Assembly (NCBI GenBank): GCA_023392615.1
Contig: JAEVYT010000011.1
Coordinates: 81,490-145,489 of the forward strand
Source of the DNA: Bacillota bacterium
GTDB taxonomy: Bacteria > Bacillota > Clostridia > Lachnospirales > Lachnospiraceae
DNA: 64,000 nt
Reading direction: 5' to 3'
Numbering within the stretch: position 1 is the first letter of the stretch; each line of letters begins with the position of its first letter. The notes beneath the pieces were generated by a model. The model saw nothing but the letters and a program-made list of their open reading frames with translations. It was not told where the DNA came from and did no database searches. Position numbers and translations under genes: made by a program. Shown here piece by piece: positions 54,199-62,905 of this stretch.

Positions 54199-54597
54199 AT
54201 GACTAAATATTTTATAAAAAACTTTATCATCTGTGGTCTCTGTGGGTGGTGTATGGAATGCTTCTGGACCGGCCTGTCTTCCCTAAAAAAACATACCGAC
54301 CGAAAGCTTTCCTGTAAAACCTCCGTATGGATGTTTCCTATCTATGGTATGGCTGCATGTCTAACTCCAATTTGCCAAAAGTTACAACACAAGAATGCAC
54401 TAATAAGAGGAGGTGTCTACGCTATCTTTATCTATGCCGCAGAATATATTAGTGGTATATTATTAAAAAAATTCGGTGCATGTCCTTGGGATTATAGTAA
54501 GGCAAAACTTAATTATAAAGGCGTAGTCAGATTTGATTATGCTCCGGCATGGTTTATAGCCGGTCTTATTTTTGAAAAATTATTGAAGAAAAAATAG
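54199..54597 (+). CDS. CmpB-like (putative ABC-transporter type IV) membrane protein
   Basis: A 132-residue membrane protein with three or four hydrophobic segments. It has FIICGLCGWCMECFWTG near the start, SVWMFPIYGMAA, GGVYAIFIYAAEYISG, and CPWDYSKAKLNYKGVVRFDYAPAWFIAGL, which match the PF06541 putative ABC-transporter family common in Clostridia. A TTGACA/TATAGT promoter ends at 54171, so the ATG at 54172 would lie upstream of the transcript start; ATG 54199 is chosen. No ATPase partner is adjacent, and the transport role is unproven. Confidence 0.78.
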   Translation: MTKYFIKNFIICGLCGWCMECFWTGLSSLKKHTDRKLSCKTSVWMFPIYGMAACLTPICQKLQHKNALIRGGVYAIFIYAAEYISGILLKKFGACPWDYSKAKLNYKGVVRFDYAPAWFIAGLIFEKLLKKK

Positions 54598-54626
54598 CGG
54601 TTTGCAACAATTGCATCCGCTATTTT
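54591..54626 (+). terminator. Rho-independent terminator
   Basis: AAAATAGCGG (54591-54600) pairs with CCGCTATTTT (54617-54626) around a 16-nt loop; the stem begins inside the last codons of the membrane-protein gene. Confidence 0.8.
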
Positions 54627-54694
54627 TGCAATTACGCCAATTCATTCTTCATAATACATGATTCCCTAGCTGGTAGCAATAAATTTTTACCAAC

Positions 54695-54723
54695 TTGAAA
54701 GCAAAAATAAAAAGATGTATACT
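54695..54723 (+). promoter_or_regulatory. Promoter of the HAD-GNAT gene with long leader
   Basis: TTGAAA (54695-54700), 17-nt spacer, TATACT (54718-54723). Predicted start near 54730, leaving about 189 nt of leader before TTG 54919. Confidence 0.65.
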
Positions 54724-54753
54724 ATATAAGAAAATCTTGTCGTAACCGATTAA

Positions 54754-54883
54754 TAGAGTGGCATAAACCCTTATCATTTAATAAAACTGTCAATATGCGA
54801 GGGTTTGCCCTACCAAAGAACCACAAAACTCAAATTTGAGCATATTGCCGACAATAACTTGGTTTTAGGGTTTAGACACTCTA
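54754..54883 (+). ncRNA. Structured 5' leader, candidate cis-regulatory RNA
   Basis: A basal stem pairs TAGAGTG (54754-54760) with CACTCTA (54877-54883) and, past a small internal loop, TAAACCCT (54764-54771) with AGGGTTTA (54867-54874). Inside, CAATATGC (54791-54798) pairs with GCATATTG (54840-54847), enclosing a short AGGG/CCCT hairpin. AAACCCT can instead pair with AGGGTTT at 54800-54806, giving an alternative fold. It lies wholly between promoter and start codon. No known riboswitch consensus was recognised. Confidence 0.5.
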
Positions 54884-54918
54884 ATCTATATTAGTGATAG
54901 ATAACCGGAGGATAAAAA

Positions 54919-56097
54919 TTGCTAAAGGCTGTAATTTTCGATATGGATGGCGTAATAATAGACAGCGAACCAATGCACGCAAGAGCCGCTATATTGGTAC
55001 TAAATGAACTAAATATCGATGTATCTATGAGGTATGTCGAAACTTTGATTGGATGTACAATGCATACGATTTGCTCTAGAATGATTAAAGATTTTAATAT
55101 TAAAAACCGTTCTGTCGAAGAACTAATTCAAGCAAATAACCAGATGAAGAAAGCTTTATTAAAGAAAGAAGGTCTCACTGCCATACCATATGTTACAGAT
55201 TTAATCAAAAATCTGTATGATAACGGAATGAAACTCATTATCGCTTCCTCCTCATCCTGTGAAGAAATCGAGAATGTTATGGACACTCTTAATATTAGGC
55301 AGTATTTTAAAGGATACGTATCCGGAAGTACTATTCCAAATCCAAAACCCGCTCCCGATATATTTCTTGAAGCAGCTAATCTTCTTGGTGTAGCTGCGAG
55401 CGAATGTATCGTTATTGAGGATTCGTATAACGGTGTAACTGCTGCCAAAGCAGCAAACATGACTTGCATAGGATATTATAATCCTAATTCAGGGAAACAA
55501 GATTTAAAATCAGCTGATATTCTAGTGGAAGGCTTTGATGAAATCGATTTTTCATTTATTCATCAAGTTTATCAACAAAGCCATGGTACCGAAATACACT
55601 TATCCACTGATAGAACAATAATACGCGAACTCACTCTTGATGATGTTCCAAACATGATCCAAATTTATCAACATCCGGAGATAAAAAAGTATATTGATTA
55701 TGATTGTGCATCGCTTGAGATTGAGATAGAAAAACATAAAGCTTACATTCAAAATGTATATCGATTTTATGGCTATGGACTATGGGGCGTTTTTGACAAA
55801 TCGAATAATCAATTAATTGGACGGTGTGGTATTGAATTAAAATCAATTGACGGTGAACAGATTTTTGAACTTGGCTACCTTCTTGATCCAACATATCATC
55901 GAAAAGGATATGCCACAGAATTTGTAACCGAAGTAATTAATTATTGTTTTCAAGCACTTAATATAGATCGAATTACTGCATTTATCGATAAAAACAATTC
56001 ATCCTCTATCAACCTAGCCTATCGTACACGAATGAATCAAATAGGGGAACACAAAACAAGGTATCGCGATTGTTACAAATTTGAAATTTCAAAATAA
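54919..56097 (+). CDS. HAD-superfamily phosphatase/phosphomutase fused to a GNAT acetyltransferase
   Basis: A 392-residue fusion. Residues 1-215 are a HAD hydrolase of the beta-phosphoglucomutase type: nucleophile motif FDMDGVIIDSEP, IIASSSS, Lys in PNPKPAPDIFLEAA, and IEDSYNGVTAAKAA. Residues about 225-390 are a RimJ/RimL-like GNAT domain (IIRELTLDDVPNMIQIYQHPEI, LLDPTYHRKGYATEFV with the acetyl-CoA loop). The start codon is TTG 54919, eight nt after GGAGG. Substrates are unknown; the N-terminal half probably acts on a sugar phosphate. It is followed 41 bp later by a Fur-family gene. Confidence 0.85.
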   Translation: MLKAVIFDMDGVIIDSEPMHARAAILVLNELNIDVSMRYVETLIGCTMHTICSRMIKDFNIKNRSVEELIQANNQMKKALLKKEGLTAIPYVTDLIKNLYDNGMKLIIASSSSCEEIENVMDTLNIRQYFKGYVSGSTIPNPKPAPDIFLEAANLLGVAASECIVIEDSYNGVTAAKAANMTCIGYYNPNSGKQDLKSADILVEGFDEIDFSFIHQVYQQSHGTEIHLSTDRTIIRELTLDDVPNMIQIYQHPEIKKYIDYDCASLEIEIEKHKAYIQNVYRFYGYGLWGVFDKSNNQLIGRCGIELKSIDGEQIFELGYLLDPTYHRKGYATEFVTEVINYCFQALNIDRITAFIDKNNSSSINLAYRTRMNQIGEHKTRYRDCYKFEISK

Positions 56098-56138
56098 GCC
56101 TAATATGATATTGATTTTCAAAAGGAGTAAAGTGACTC

Positions 56139-56570
56139 ATGGCAAATGGAAGAAATACAAAACAAAAGATTGTAATTTTGGCCATCTTAAAAGAAGCTGA
56201 TAGACCTATGTCCATAAATGAAATTTATGCACAGGTTGTCTTAAACTTACCCAAGATTGCCAAATCTACTATTTACCGGAATATCGATCAGCTGCTAAAT
56301 CAAAATCTAATTGATAAATATCATCTTAATGATAATGAAATTTTTTACCGTATTAAAGCAAATACACATGAACATAAGCATTTTATCATTTGCGATGATT
56401 GTAAAAAAGTCTTTGATCTTCCCACTTGCCCAATACAGGATTTAGAAAATTCCATGGCAGAAAGAGGCTTTATTATAAAAGACCACCACATACAAATTAA
56501 TGGCATATGCCAAACATGTGCAAATAATAAAGTGATTGGAAAATCAATCAATCATAACAACCAAAAATAG
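56139..56570 (+). CDS. Fur-family metalloregulator
   Basis: A 143-residue Fur/Zur/PerR-type repressor. The N-terminal winged helix includes MSINEIYAQVVLNLPKIAKSTIYRNIDQLL; the hinge and dimer domain hold HEHKHFIICDDCKKV and ICQTC, two CXXC pairs for the structural zinc. Whether it senses Fe, Zn, Mn or peroxide is not clear; the HEHKH segment is compatible with several. AAAGGAG precedes the ATG. No metal transporter is adjacent, although a copper operon lies 32 kb away. Confidence 0.88.
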   Translation: MANGRNTKQKIVILAILKEADRPMSINEIYAQVVLNLPKIAKSTIYRNIDQLLNQNLIDKYHLNDNEIFYRIKANTHEHKHFIICDDCKKVFDLPTCPIQDLENSMAERGFIIKDHHIQINGICQTCANNKVIGKSINHNNQK

Positions 56571-56605
56571 GATGTTGCACAAAATCGAATATGCAACATC
56601 CTATT
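56566..56605. terminator. Bidirectional terminator overlapping the Fur-family stop codon
   Basis: 14-bp arms AATAGGATGTTGCA (56566-56579) and its complement (56592-56605) with a 12-nt loop. It separates the regulator from the convergent lipoprotein gene. Confidence 0.85.
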
Positions 56606-56607
56606 AT

Positions 56608-56919
56608 TTATCTTGTTGTTCCTGTCCCTGTTCCATTTGTACCTGTTCCAGTTCCAGTTGTACCTGTTCCAGTTCCAGTTGTACCTGTTCCTGTGGTTCC
56701 TGTTCCAGTAGTTCCTGTACCTGTTCCATTACCATTTGTGTTAGGCATCATTGTTGGTGATGTTGTGTTATAATCAGGTGTAGTTGTTATTGTTGTCGTT
56801 GTTCTACCTGTATTTGTATTCGGTGTAGTACCGGTATTGTCCCTTGTCGTAGTACAACCTGCAAATGCCATTGTCATAGTAAAACAAATACATATCAATA
56901 ATGCTAATTTTCTCTTCAT
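56608..56919 (-). CDS. Lipoprotein with Thr-Gly repeat tail
   Basis: A 103-residue protein: a lipoprotein signal (MKRKLALLICICFTMTMAFAGC, Cys22 lipidated) and then an almost pure Thr/Gly/Asn sequence. Residues about 62-103 are repeats of GTGTTGT type, coded by near-identical 9-bp and 6-bp units at about 56632-56730. It has no globular domain. Length is probably variable between strains. GGAG precedes the ATG. Function unknown; perhaps a wall-embedded spacer or surface filler. Confidence 0.7.
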   Translation of the reverse strand: MKRKLALLICICFTMTMAFAGCTTTRDNTGTTPNTNTGRTTTTITTTPDYNTTSPTMMPNTNGNGTGTGTTGTGTTGTGTTGTGTGTTGTGTGTNGTGTGTTR

Positions 56920-57009
56920 GATACTCCTCCTATAAAATAATATTTACGAAGATAGTATCTCTCACTTTAATTCATTTATTCAAAAACATTTTAGCAAAAG
57001 AACATTGTA

Positions 57010-57792
57010 TTATCTATTCTGGAATTCTGTCAGATCTCCACGAAAGCGTAGCGGTAGATTACTCCGTTGTAAGTTGATATTGATTCTCTCCTGTATTGCT
57101 ATATGATCAAAGAATGTCTTCCATAATTCCCGATAATCATCCTCTTTAAATGATATTTGATTGATATCTTCCTTCTTCAAATCTGGTACTTCTGCCAAAA
57201 TCCATGACTTTCCAGGAATATGCATCGTTGCTACTTTACGATTTTCATCAAATATTAAAAACTTCTCATTTGGTAAACGATCCGCAAAATGAGGTGTAAT
57301 TATTGTGAGTATATGATTTTTGGGATGAATAACTGATGTTAACAACCCGTTTTCTTGTTCCGAAAATCTAACAAAACCCAAAAAATGATGTGCTTCATTA
57401 CTGACATTTTTATCAATTTTAAACATCAAGTTTACCACCTCATTATTGAGCTGTTCTACAATACTTCTTCCAATGGCAAATCCAAGAATCAAAAAACGAT
57501 AAATCAAATCCGCTTTATTCATATTATCAGATAACGCAACTCTACATACCATCTCGTATGCTTCTATTGATATCTTTTTTCTAATCGATTCTGCTACTTT
57601 TAACGATAAATTATAATCTGTATCTACCGGAATATAATCTGCAAATAATTCAATATTTGAATATTTGCTACCATTACACTTTTCTTCAATTTTATTATTA
57701 GAATGTCCGTATCTTGAACTCCAAGCCTGGTAAATTGCTGTAAAGATACCATCAATGCTATCATCACAAAGGTAAATATGCTTCGTTGTCAT
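57010..57792 (-). CDS. DUF4130-type partner of the radical-SAM DNA-repair protein (TIGR03915-like)
   Basis: A 260-residue protein starting TKHIYLCDDSIDGIFTAIYQAW, typical of the putative DNA-repair family usually found beside a radical-SAM enzyme. Other conserved stretches are AHHFLGFVRF, LLTSVIHPKNHILTIITPHFADRLPNE and ELWKTFFDHIAIQERIN. It has no recognised catalytic motif. It follows the radical-SAM gene by 19 bp and shares its promoter with LexA-like boxes. The repair role is family- and context-based. Confidence 0.85.
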   Translation of the reverse strand: MTTKHIYLCDDSIDGIFTAIYQAWSSRYGHSNNKIEEKCNGSKYSNIELFADYIPVDTDYNLSLKVAESIRKKISIEAYEMVCRVALSDNMNKADLIYRFLILGFAIGRSIVEQLNNEVVNLMFKIDKNVSNEAHHFLGFVRFSEQENGLLTSVIHPKNHILTIITPHFADRLPNEKFLIFDENRKVATMHIPGKSWILAEVPDLKKEDINQISFKEDDYRELWKTFFDHIAIQERININLQRSNLPLRFRGDLTEFQNR

Positions 57793-57811
57793 ACGCTCAA
57801 CTCCAAAAACT

Positions 57812-59257
57812 TTATAATCGTGCTATTTTATTATTATTTTGAAATTCATTTCCAAAATTCACATCATCAAATAAGGATAACTGTTTATACGTGATGTCTT
57901 TATCTATTCCTAGTAATGGTTGATCTTTTAAAGCTATTAACTGTCTGGTTATAAAATTCTCTTCTATATTAATGGAATACATCATCCTACCGTTACAGGT
58001 AATAAAATAGACTGCGCGTTTTAATACAATACCCATTCTCTTTAAATCACTAAAACCAAGCACTGAACTCTTTCTAGCCATAATAATTCTTCTAGCAGAA
58101 TTCACTCCTATTCCGGGCACTCGAAGCAGCGTATAATAATCTGCCTTATTAATCTCCACCGGAAACTGTTCCAGATGGCGCAGAGCCCAGTCGCATTTAG
58201 GATCTAAAAGAACATTAAAATTAGGATTTCTCTCATCTAACAACTCCATCGTCTGAAAACCGTAAAAACGCAAAAGCCAATCCGCCTGATATAACCTATG
58301 TTCTCTAAGTAGTGGTGGTCCTGATTCTGTTGTAGGTAAAGATATATCCTGATTTACATTCATAAATGCTGAGTAGAATACTCTCTTTAAATCAAAATTC
58401 TGATAAAGCGTCTCTGCCACCGACATAATCTGATAATCGCTCTCTTGCGTAGCTCCAATAATCATCTGGGTACTTTGACCGGCTGGCACATATTTGCGGT
58501 TGATTAATGGCTTCTTCTGAAATGGGACAACTCTGGTGTCATTACGAATAATATCTGTAATCTCCTGATCGATGTTGCTATTTGTTGTTATAACTTTCTT
58601 TGGTTGCATACTATGATCCTGTAATCCAAGATAGTCAATATTATTCTGCCTACGAAGTTGAATCTGACGAATCGGCTTTAGAATATTCTGACGGCTCTTA
58701 TGAGGTGCAAGTTCTCTTAGGCTCTTCGCCGTTGGAAGTTCCAGATTTACACTCATACGATCAGTATACCAACCAAGCATCTCAATCAATGCCGGGTCTG
58801 CACCGGGAATAGCCTTACAATGAATATATCCATTAAAATGATGCACCTCTCGTAGCAGCCGTAAAGCCTCCAAAATCAGTTCCATCGTATAATTCGGACT
58901 AACCAAAATTCCGGAGCTTAAAAACAATCCTTCGATATAATTCCTTCGATAAAACTCCATGGTAAGTTCAGCGATTTCCTGCGGTGTAAAAGAAGCACGT
59001 GCAACATCGTTGGAGGAACGATTCGCACAGTATTTGCAATCAAAGATACATTCATTGGTATATAAAACTTTAAGTAGGGAGATGCATCTTCCATCAGCAG
59101 AAAAGCTATGACAAATTCCGCATGCAAGGCTATTACCCATGCTTGAACCATTGCCACCACGATCCACACCACTGGAGGTACAGGCCACATCATATTTCGC
59201 AGCATCTGATAATACTTCAAGTTTGCGCTGTACAGACATATTCTCCTGTATAACCAT
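57812..59257 (-). CDS. Putative DNA-modification/repair radical-SAM protein (TIGR03916-like)
   Basis: A 481-residue radical-SAM enzyme. The [4Fe-4S] motif CIFDCKYCANR (CX3CX2C) follows an N-terminal Cys pair region; a helix-hairpin-helix near the C terminus (LLRVPGIGVNSARRIIMARK) is of the DNA-binding kind. Family members are paired with DUF4130 proteins and proposed to act on damaged DNA. ATG 59257 lies 8 nt after GGGAG; the frame extends upstream without a ribosome site and would run over a LexA-like box. Two such boxes flank its promoter, supporting SOS control. Confidence 0.9.
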   Translation of the reverse strand: MVIQENMSVQRKLEVLSDAAKYDVACTSSGVDRGGNGSSMGNSLACGICHSFSADGRCISLLKVLYTNECIFDCKYCANRSSNDVARASFTPQEIAELTMEFYRRNYIEGLFLSSGILVSPNYTMELILEALRLLREVHHFNGYIHCKAIPGADPALIEMLGWYTDRMSVNLELPTAKSLRELAPHKSRQNILKPIRQIQLRRQNNIDYLGLQDHSMQPKKVITTNSNIDQEITDIIRNDTRVVPFQKKPLINRKYVPAGQSTQMIIGATQESDYQIMSVAETLYQNFDLKRVFYSAFMNVNQDISLPTTESGPPLLREHRLYQADWLLRFYGFQTMELLDERNPNFNVLLDPKCDWALRHLEQFPVEINKADYYTLLRVPGIGVNSARRIIMARKSSVLGFSDLKRMGIVLKRAVYFITCNGRMMYSINIEENFITRQLIALKDQPLLGIDKDITYKQLSLFDDVNFGNEFQNNNKIARL

Positions 59258-59278
59258 TGTTCGTTCTCCCCTCGTTTG

Positions 59279-59349
59279 CAAACATTTGTTCTGTTTTAAT
59301 GATATCAAACCTCCTTAAGTTCGTCAAGACATTTTCAAACATTTGTTCT
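59279..59349 (-). promoter_or_regulatory. SOS-type promoter: two LexA-like boxes around a -35/-10 pair
   Basis: Minus-strand TTGACG (59327-59322), 17-nt spacer and TATCAT (59304-59299). The identical 14-mer AGAACAAATGTTTG (minus strand) lies at 59336-59349, just upstream of the -35, and at 59279-59292, downstream of the -10. It resembles the Gram-positive LexA box GAAC-N4-GTTC with a T for the last C. A third, weaker CGAACAATGGTT overlaps the start codon. Confidence 0.7.
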
Positions 59350-59445
59350 GTTTATACAGCATATTATTAACCTAATCCATGAATAATAAACGAACGATAT
59401 CGATTCACGACATACAATATAATAAAAGCGATATCCTCAAAAACA

Positions 59446-59545
59446 CAAAAAAACCACTAACTTTGATATCTATGTCACGGTATTATATATAAGTTTAATA
59501 ACTTACATTGATACCGGATTAAAGATAACAAATCAAGTGGTTTTT
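59446..59545 (-). terminator. Long terminator after the ABC exporter operon
   Basis: AAAACCACT-type arm at about 59446-59458 pairs with AGTGGTTTTT (59536-59545), with an inner GGTAT/ATACC pairing; the minus-strand transcript ends in a run of T. It lies 50 bp after the exporter stop codon. Confidence 0.65.
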
Positions 59546-59594
59546 AACGTATTACTCAGTATGATTATATTATGACGAATCTTTCATATAGATT

Positions 59595-60767
59595 TTAAAA
59601 TGCTTGCTGTCTTTTGCGTTTTGCAATAACCAACGAGATACAAATGATTGCTACTGCAAAGCCAATCTCAATTCCCATATAACGAAAAGCATCCATCAAC
59701 TCTTTACTTTGAACACTGGTTATACTAATTAGAGCATGATTTGCTTTAACATACCAATATGAAGGGGTAAAAGAGGCAACTCTGAGCACTGAAGCACCAA
59801 GATATTCTTGCGGAACAAAGATACCGCTAATAAATGCTAAACTTAATGAGATTGCTGTTGAAAGTGCACCAATTGACTTACGGTTATTCACAGTAATACC
59901 AATCAAATAACTGATACTTAAGGCGGTGATTGCAAATACAATTCCGTTAAGCCACATAAATAAGGTGTTTACATTAATAATTTTGACCTTATTGATGTTA
60001 TACCCTGCGATTATAAATATAATCAGGTATACAAGAACAAAAACTAAATTCGCTAACAAAAGGGTTAAGTTTAACTTTCTACTGCTAATCGGGGCAGCGG
60101 TATGTCTTCTACGAATATCAATCCCGTTAAAGGAAAACATGATCATACTCACGCTCGTGATAAATGCTGCTATCATAATATAAGCAAGGCAATTGAAGTA
60201 AAATTCATTGAATTCATTATTAAAAGTTACATCATCCTTAACCTTTACGTTAAGTTCTACGCTTGTTTCCTGCTTCAGATTTTCTGTGATATAAGTATTT
60301 AATTGATCTACATTTATATTTTTCATATGTTTAAGGTATATCTTGCCCATATTAAAATAATTATTGATAACATTATCAATAGACATTGATTCTGTAGAGT
60401 CCGGAACAGTATTTTTCGATAGTTGAACGCTTCCATCCTTTAGATAATTATCAGAAAAGCCCTTAGGTATGGTAAGAATATAACTCACCTTTCCATAAAA
60501 GAGTGCATCCTTTCTTGCATCCTCACTCTCCTTTGGTTCTACAAAGTTTGCATAACCGGACATGTATTTCATGAAACCATCAATCAAAGAACTCTTTCCG
60601 TCTTCATTAATCACCATTACATTAACTTTTGAAGTTTCAAATTTCTTATTATTTATCTTAGCATTTGCTGTCATTGCAATCGTTAGCATAAGAAAGATCC
60701 CTGCATATATCATAATTGCCACAAAACGCTTCTTTAAAATTTTAAAATAAATATTAAATGCTTGCAT
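59595..60767 (-). CDS. ABC-2 type transporter permease (second)
   Basis: A 390-residue membrane protein of the ABC-2 family: one helix near the N terminus (MIYAGIFLMLTIAMTANA), a large outside domain (about 40-190), and five helices at the C terminus with SIGALSTAISLSLAFISGIFVP. AGGAGG lies 7 nt before ATG 60767; the start overlaps the first permease gene by 14 bp. The two permeases and the ATPase form one exporter of unknown substrate, possibly an antimicrobial, lipid or drug. Confidence 0.88.
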   Translation of the reverse strand: MQAFNIYFKILKKRFVAIMIYAGIFLMLTIAMTANAKINNKKFETSKVNVMVINEDGKSSLIDGFMKYMSGYANFVEPKESEDARKDALFYGKVSYILTIPKGFSDNYLKDGSVQLSKNTVPDSTESMSIDNVINNYFNMGKIYLKHMKNINVDQLNTYITENLKQETSVELNVKVKDDVTFNNEFNEFYFNCLAYIMIAAFITSVSMIMFSFNGIDIRRRHTAAPISSRKLNLTLLLANLVFVLVYLIIFIIAGYNINKVKIINVNTLFMWLNGIVFAITALSISYLIGITVNNRKSIGALSTAISLSLAFISGIFVPQEYLGASVLRVASFTPSYWYVKANHALISITSVQSKELMDAFRYMGIEIGFAVAIICISLVIAKRKRQQAF

Positions 60768-61881
60768 AGCTCTTCCTCCTGATTCCGATATAGGATGCAA
60801 TTCCAAGAACAATTGTTATGAGAACGAGTATAGCTGCGTCCTGATAAAAACGATTATAAGTGTCGTAATAGTATAAACTGTACATCGCATCCGCAACTAG
60901 ATTTACCGGATTAATATAGGATAATAAAGGGAACTTTTCAGCAATTGTATATTTCATATCAGCAATCATCATACCGGACAAAAATGCGCCCCCCAGTGTT
61001 AAAACTGTTAAAATTGCCTCCTTTACTTCTGCCTTCTTCTTAACCCATACACCAACGGTTCCGCCAAGTGCAAGGCCAGTTAATGACCCAATGAAGCAGA
61101 TCAATAAGAGATATAATAGGTTATTACCAAAATCAACCTTAATCACAAAGTACATATATATAAATAGTAAGCTAAGACTTCCAATGTGTGCTGTAAACGC
61201 TGCTGAGAGATTGCATAGGAACAGCTTCATCTTATTAATCGGAGAGACGTTCATTCTGGCACCGCGTCCTGATAAATTCGCTTGAATATTGATTACCTCA
61301 TCAAGTCCCCAATTAGCCGCATAGATACAAGTAAATGCCAATAATGCGTAGAAATAAACTAACAGATTCTGTGGCTTCTTACCGTTATCGGCTGTTTTGA
61401 TAAATTCCTCATAATGCATAATATCATTCATCAAACCATCCTTGATTGCGTTCGGATTTTCCTTCATGATTGCTGCTATTGCATCTGATCTTTGACGATA
61501 ATTATCTAAAAATGATTTGATGATTGTTTGATTCAGTCCATTTTCCTTAATATGAAGCACCGGATTTTTACTTCCGACAATATATGCCTGAATGTCACCA
61601 TTCTCCAGAAGTTTCTTCGCTTTGGCTTCATCACTATTCTTTACCTCAAACATATTTACATTATTCATTTTGGCAGAGGTAAGTACCTGCGTAAAGTTTT
61701 TATCCTGTGCGCCCTCATTCACAAACGCGATATTAACTGTTTTAAAATCTTCGGCCTTCCATAAATTATTAAAAGCAAAGAAGAAACAGGTTGCAAGAAG
61801 GATTGGAAATAAATAACACCAAAACATACTCTCTCTATTGCGAAACAAACATTTCAGCCTAGTTACATATAATTGAATCAT
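60754..61881 (-). CDS. ABC-2 type transporter permease (first)
   Basis: A 375-residue membrane protein of the same layout as its partner: helix near residue 20 (MFWCYLFPILLATCFFFAF), an outside domain (about 45-170), then five or six helices including LTGLALGGTVGVWVKKKAE and FLSGMMIADMKYTIAEKFP. It starts 13 bp after the ATPase gene and overlaps the next permease. Heterodimeric permease with the second gene is likely. Confidence 0.88.
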   Translation of the reverse strand: MIQLYVTRLKCLFRNRESMFWCYLFPILLATCFFFAFNNLWKAEDFKTVNIAFVNEGAQDKNFTQVLTSAKMNNVNMFEVKNSDEAKAKKLLENGDIQAYIVGSKNPVLHIKENGLNQTIIKSFLDNYRQRSDAIAAIMKENPNAIKDGLMNDIMHYEEFIKTADNGKKPQNLLVYFYALLAFTCIYAANWGLDEVINIQANLSGRGARMNVSPINKMKLFLCNLSAAFTAHIGSLSLLFIYMYFVIKVDFGNNLLYLLLICFIGSLTGLALGGTVGVWVKKKAEVKEAILTVLTLGGAFLSGMMIADMKYTIAEKFPLLSYINPVNLVADAMYSLYYYDTYNRFYQDAAILVLITIVLGIASYIGIRRKSYASI

Positions 61882-61894
61882 CTCATCCCCTCCA

Positions 61895-62827
61895 TTAATC
61901 TCTCAACTCTTTACCGGTTATCTCTAAAAATACGTCATTCAATGTGGGCATCTCAGTGATAACCCTGCCGATGGAAATATTACGTTCCGAAAAATGCTGT
62001 AGGATATGAACCAAATTGTTCTTACCCTTACCTGACTTGATTTCAAGAAGATTATCACGATAATCAACGGAATAAATTCCGGGTAAACTTTTAATTTCAT
62101 TAATTTGATGTTCTTCCATATGATAGGTTTCAACCGATATCTTCTCACCGATAGAAATCATTCCTTTTAAATCTTCCTTTGTTCCCTGTGCAATTACTCT
62201 TCCTTTATCGATAATTGCTATGTTGGAACATAGCTGCTCAACTTCCTCCATATAATGTGAGGTATAAATAATTGTCGCACCATTTTCATTCAGTTTCTTA
62301 ATTCCCTCTAAAATCTTATTTCTACTCTGTGGGTCTACTGCAACTGTTGGCTCATCGAGAATAATTAATTTCGGTTTATGAACGATACCGCATGCAATGT
62401 TCAATCTTCTAAGTAAACCACCGCTCAATTTTTTCGGGTAGAACTTCACAAAATCTTCTAATGAAACAAACTCTATTGCTTCCTGTGTGAGACGTTTGAT
62501 TTCATTCTTATCTTTGATATAAAGGCTGCAAAAATAATAAATATTTTCATATACAGTCAACTCATCAAATACTGCAATATTCTGCATGATAATTCCGATG
62601 TTCTTCTTAATGTCATATGCATTTGGGTCCATCGGCTTATCAAATATCTCAATGGTTCCTTTATCATATTTTAACAGCGACAAGATACAGTTGATTGCCG
62701 TTGTCTTTCCAGATCCATTCGGACCAAGCAAACCAAAAATCTCACCTTCCTGTACCTGCAAATCCAAATAATCAAGAGCCACTAACTTATCATAACGTTT
62801 TACTAAACCATTTACTTTTACTACCAT
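61895..62827 (-). CDS. ABC transporter ATP-binding protein
   Basis: A 310-residue ATPase of the CcmA/drug-export type. Walker A GLLGPNGSGKTTAINCIL, Q-loop, signature LSGGLLRRLNIACGI, Walker B LIILDEPTVAVDP and the switch His in IIYTSHYMEE are all present. A C-terminal regulatory region (about 220-310) is typical of the DrrA/NatA kind. ATG 62827 lies 7 nt after GGAGG. It is the first gene of the exporter operon; two palindromes upstream may bind a TetR- or MarR-type regulator. Confidence 0.94.
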   Translation of the reverse strand: MVVKVNGLVKRYDKLVALDYLDLQVQEGEIFGLLGPNGSGKTTAINCILSLLKYDKGTIEIFDKPMDPNAYDIKKNIGIIMQNIAVFDELTVYENIYYFCSLYIKDKNEIKRLTQEAIEFVSLEDFVKFYPKKLSGGLLRRLNIACGIVHKPKLIILDEPTVAVDPQSRNKILEGIKKLNENGATIIYTSHYMEEVEQLCSNIAIIDKGRVIAQGTKEDLKGMISIGEKISVETYHMEEHQINEIKSLPGIYSVDYRDNLLEIKSGKGKNNLVHILQHFSERNISIGRVITEMPTLNDVFLEITGKELRD

Positions 62828-62905
62828 GAGTAATCCTCCATTCAATTTTTAATTTGTTTTCCGATCTCTTGATACTACTATATAAAATTCACACATCTAT
62901 TACTA

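Noticed and set aside
56536..56773. Cys/Pro/Val-rich plus-strand frames opposite the Thr-Gly lipoprotein
   Set aside because: They are reverse readings of the tandem repeat and begin inside the terminator or the preceding gene.
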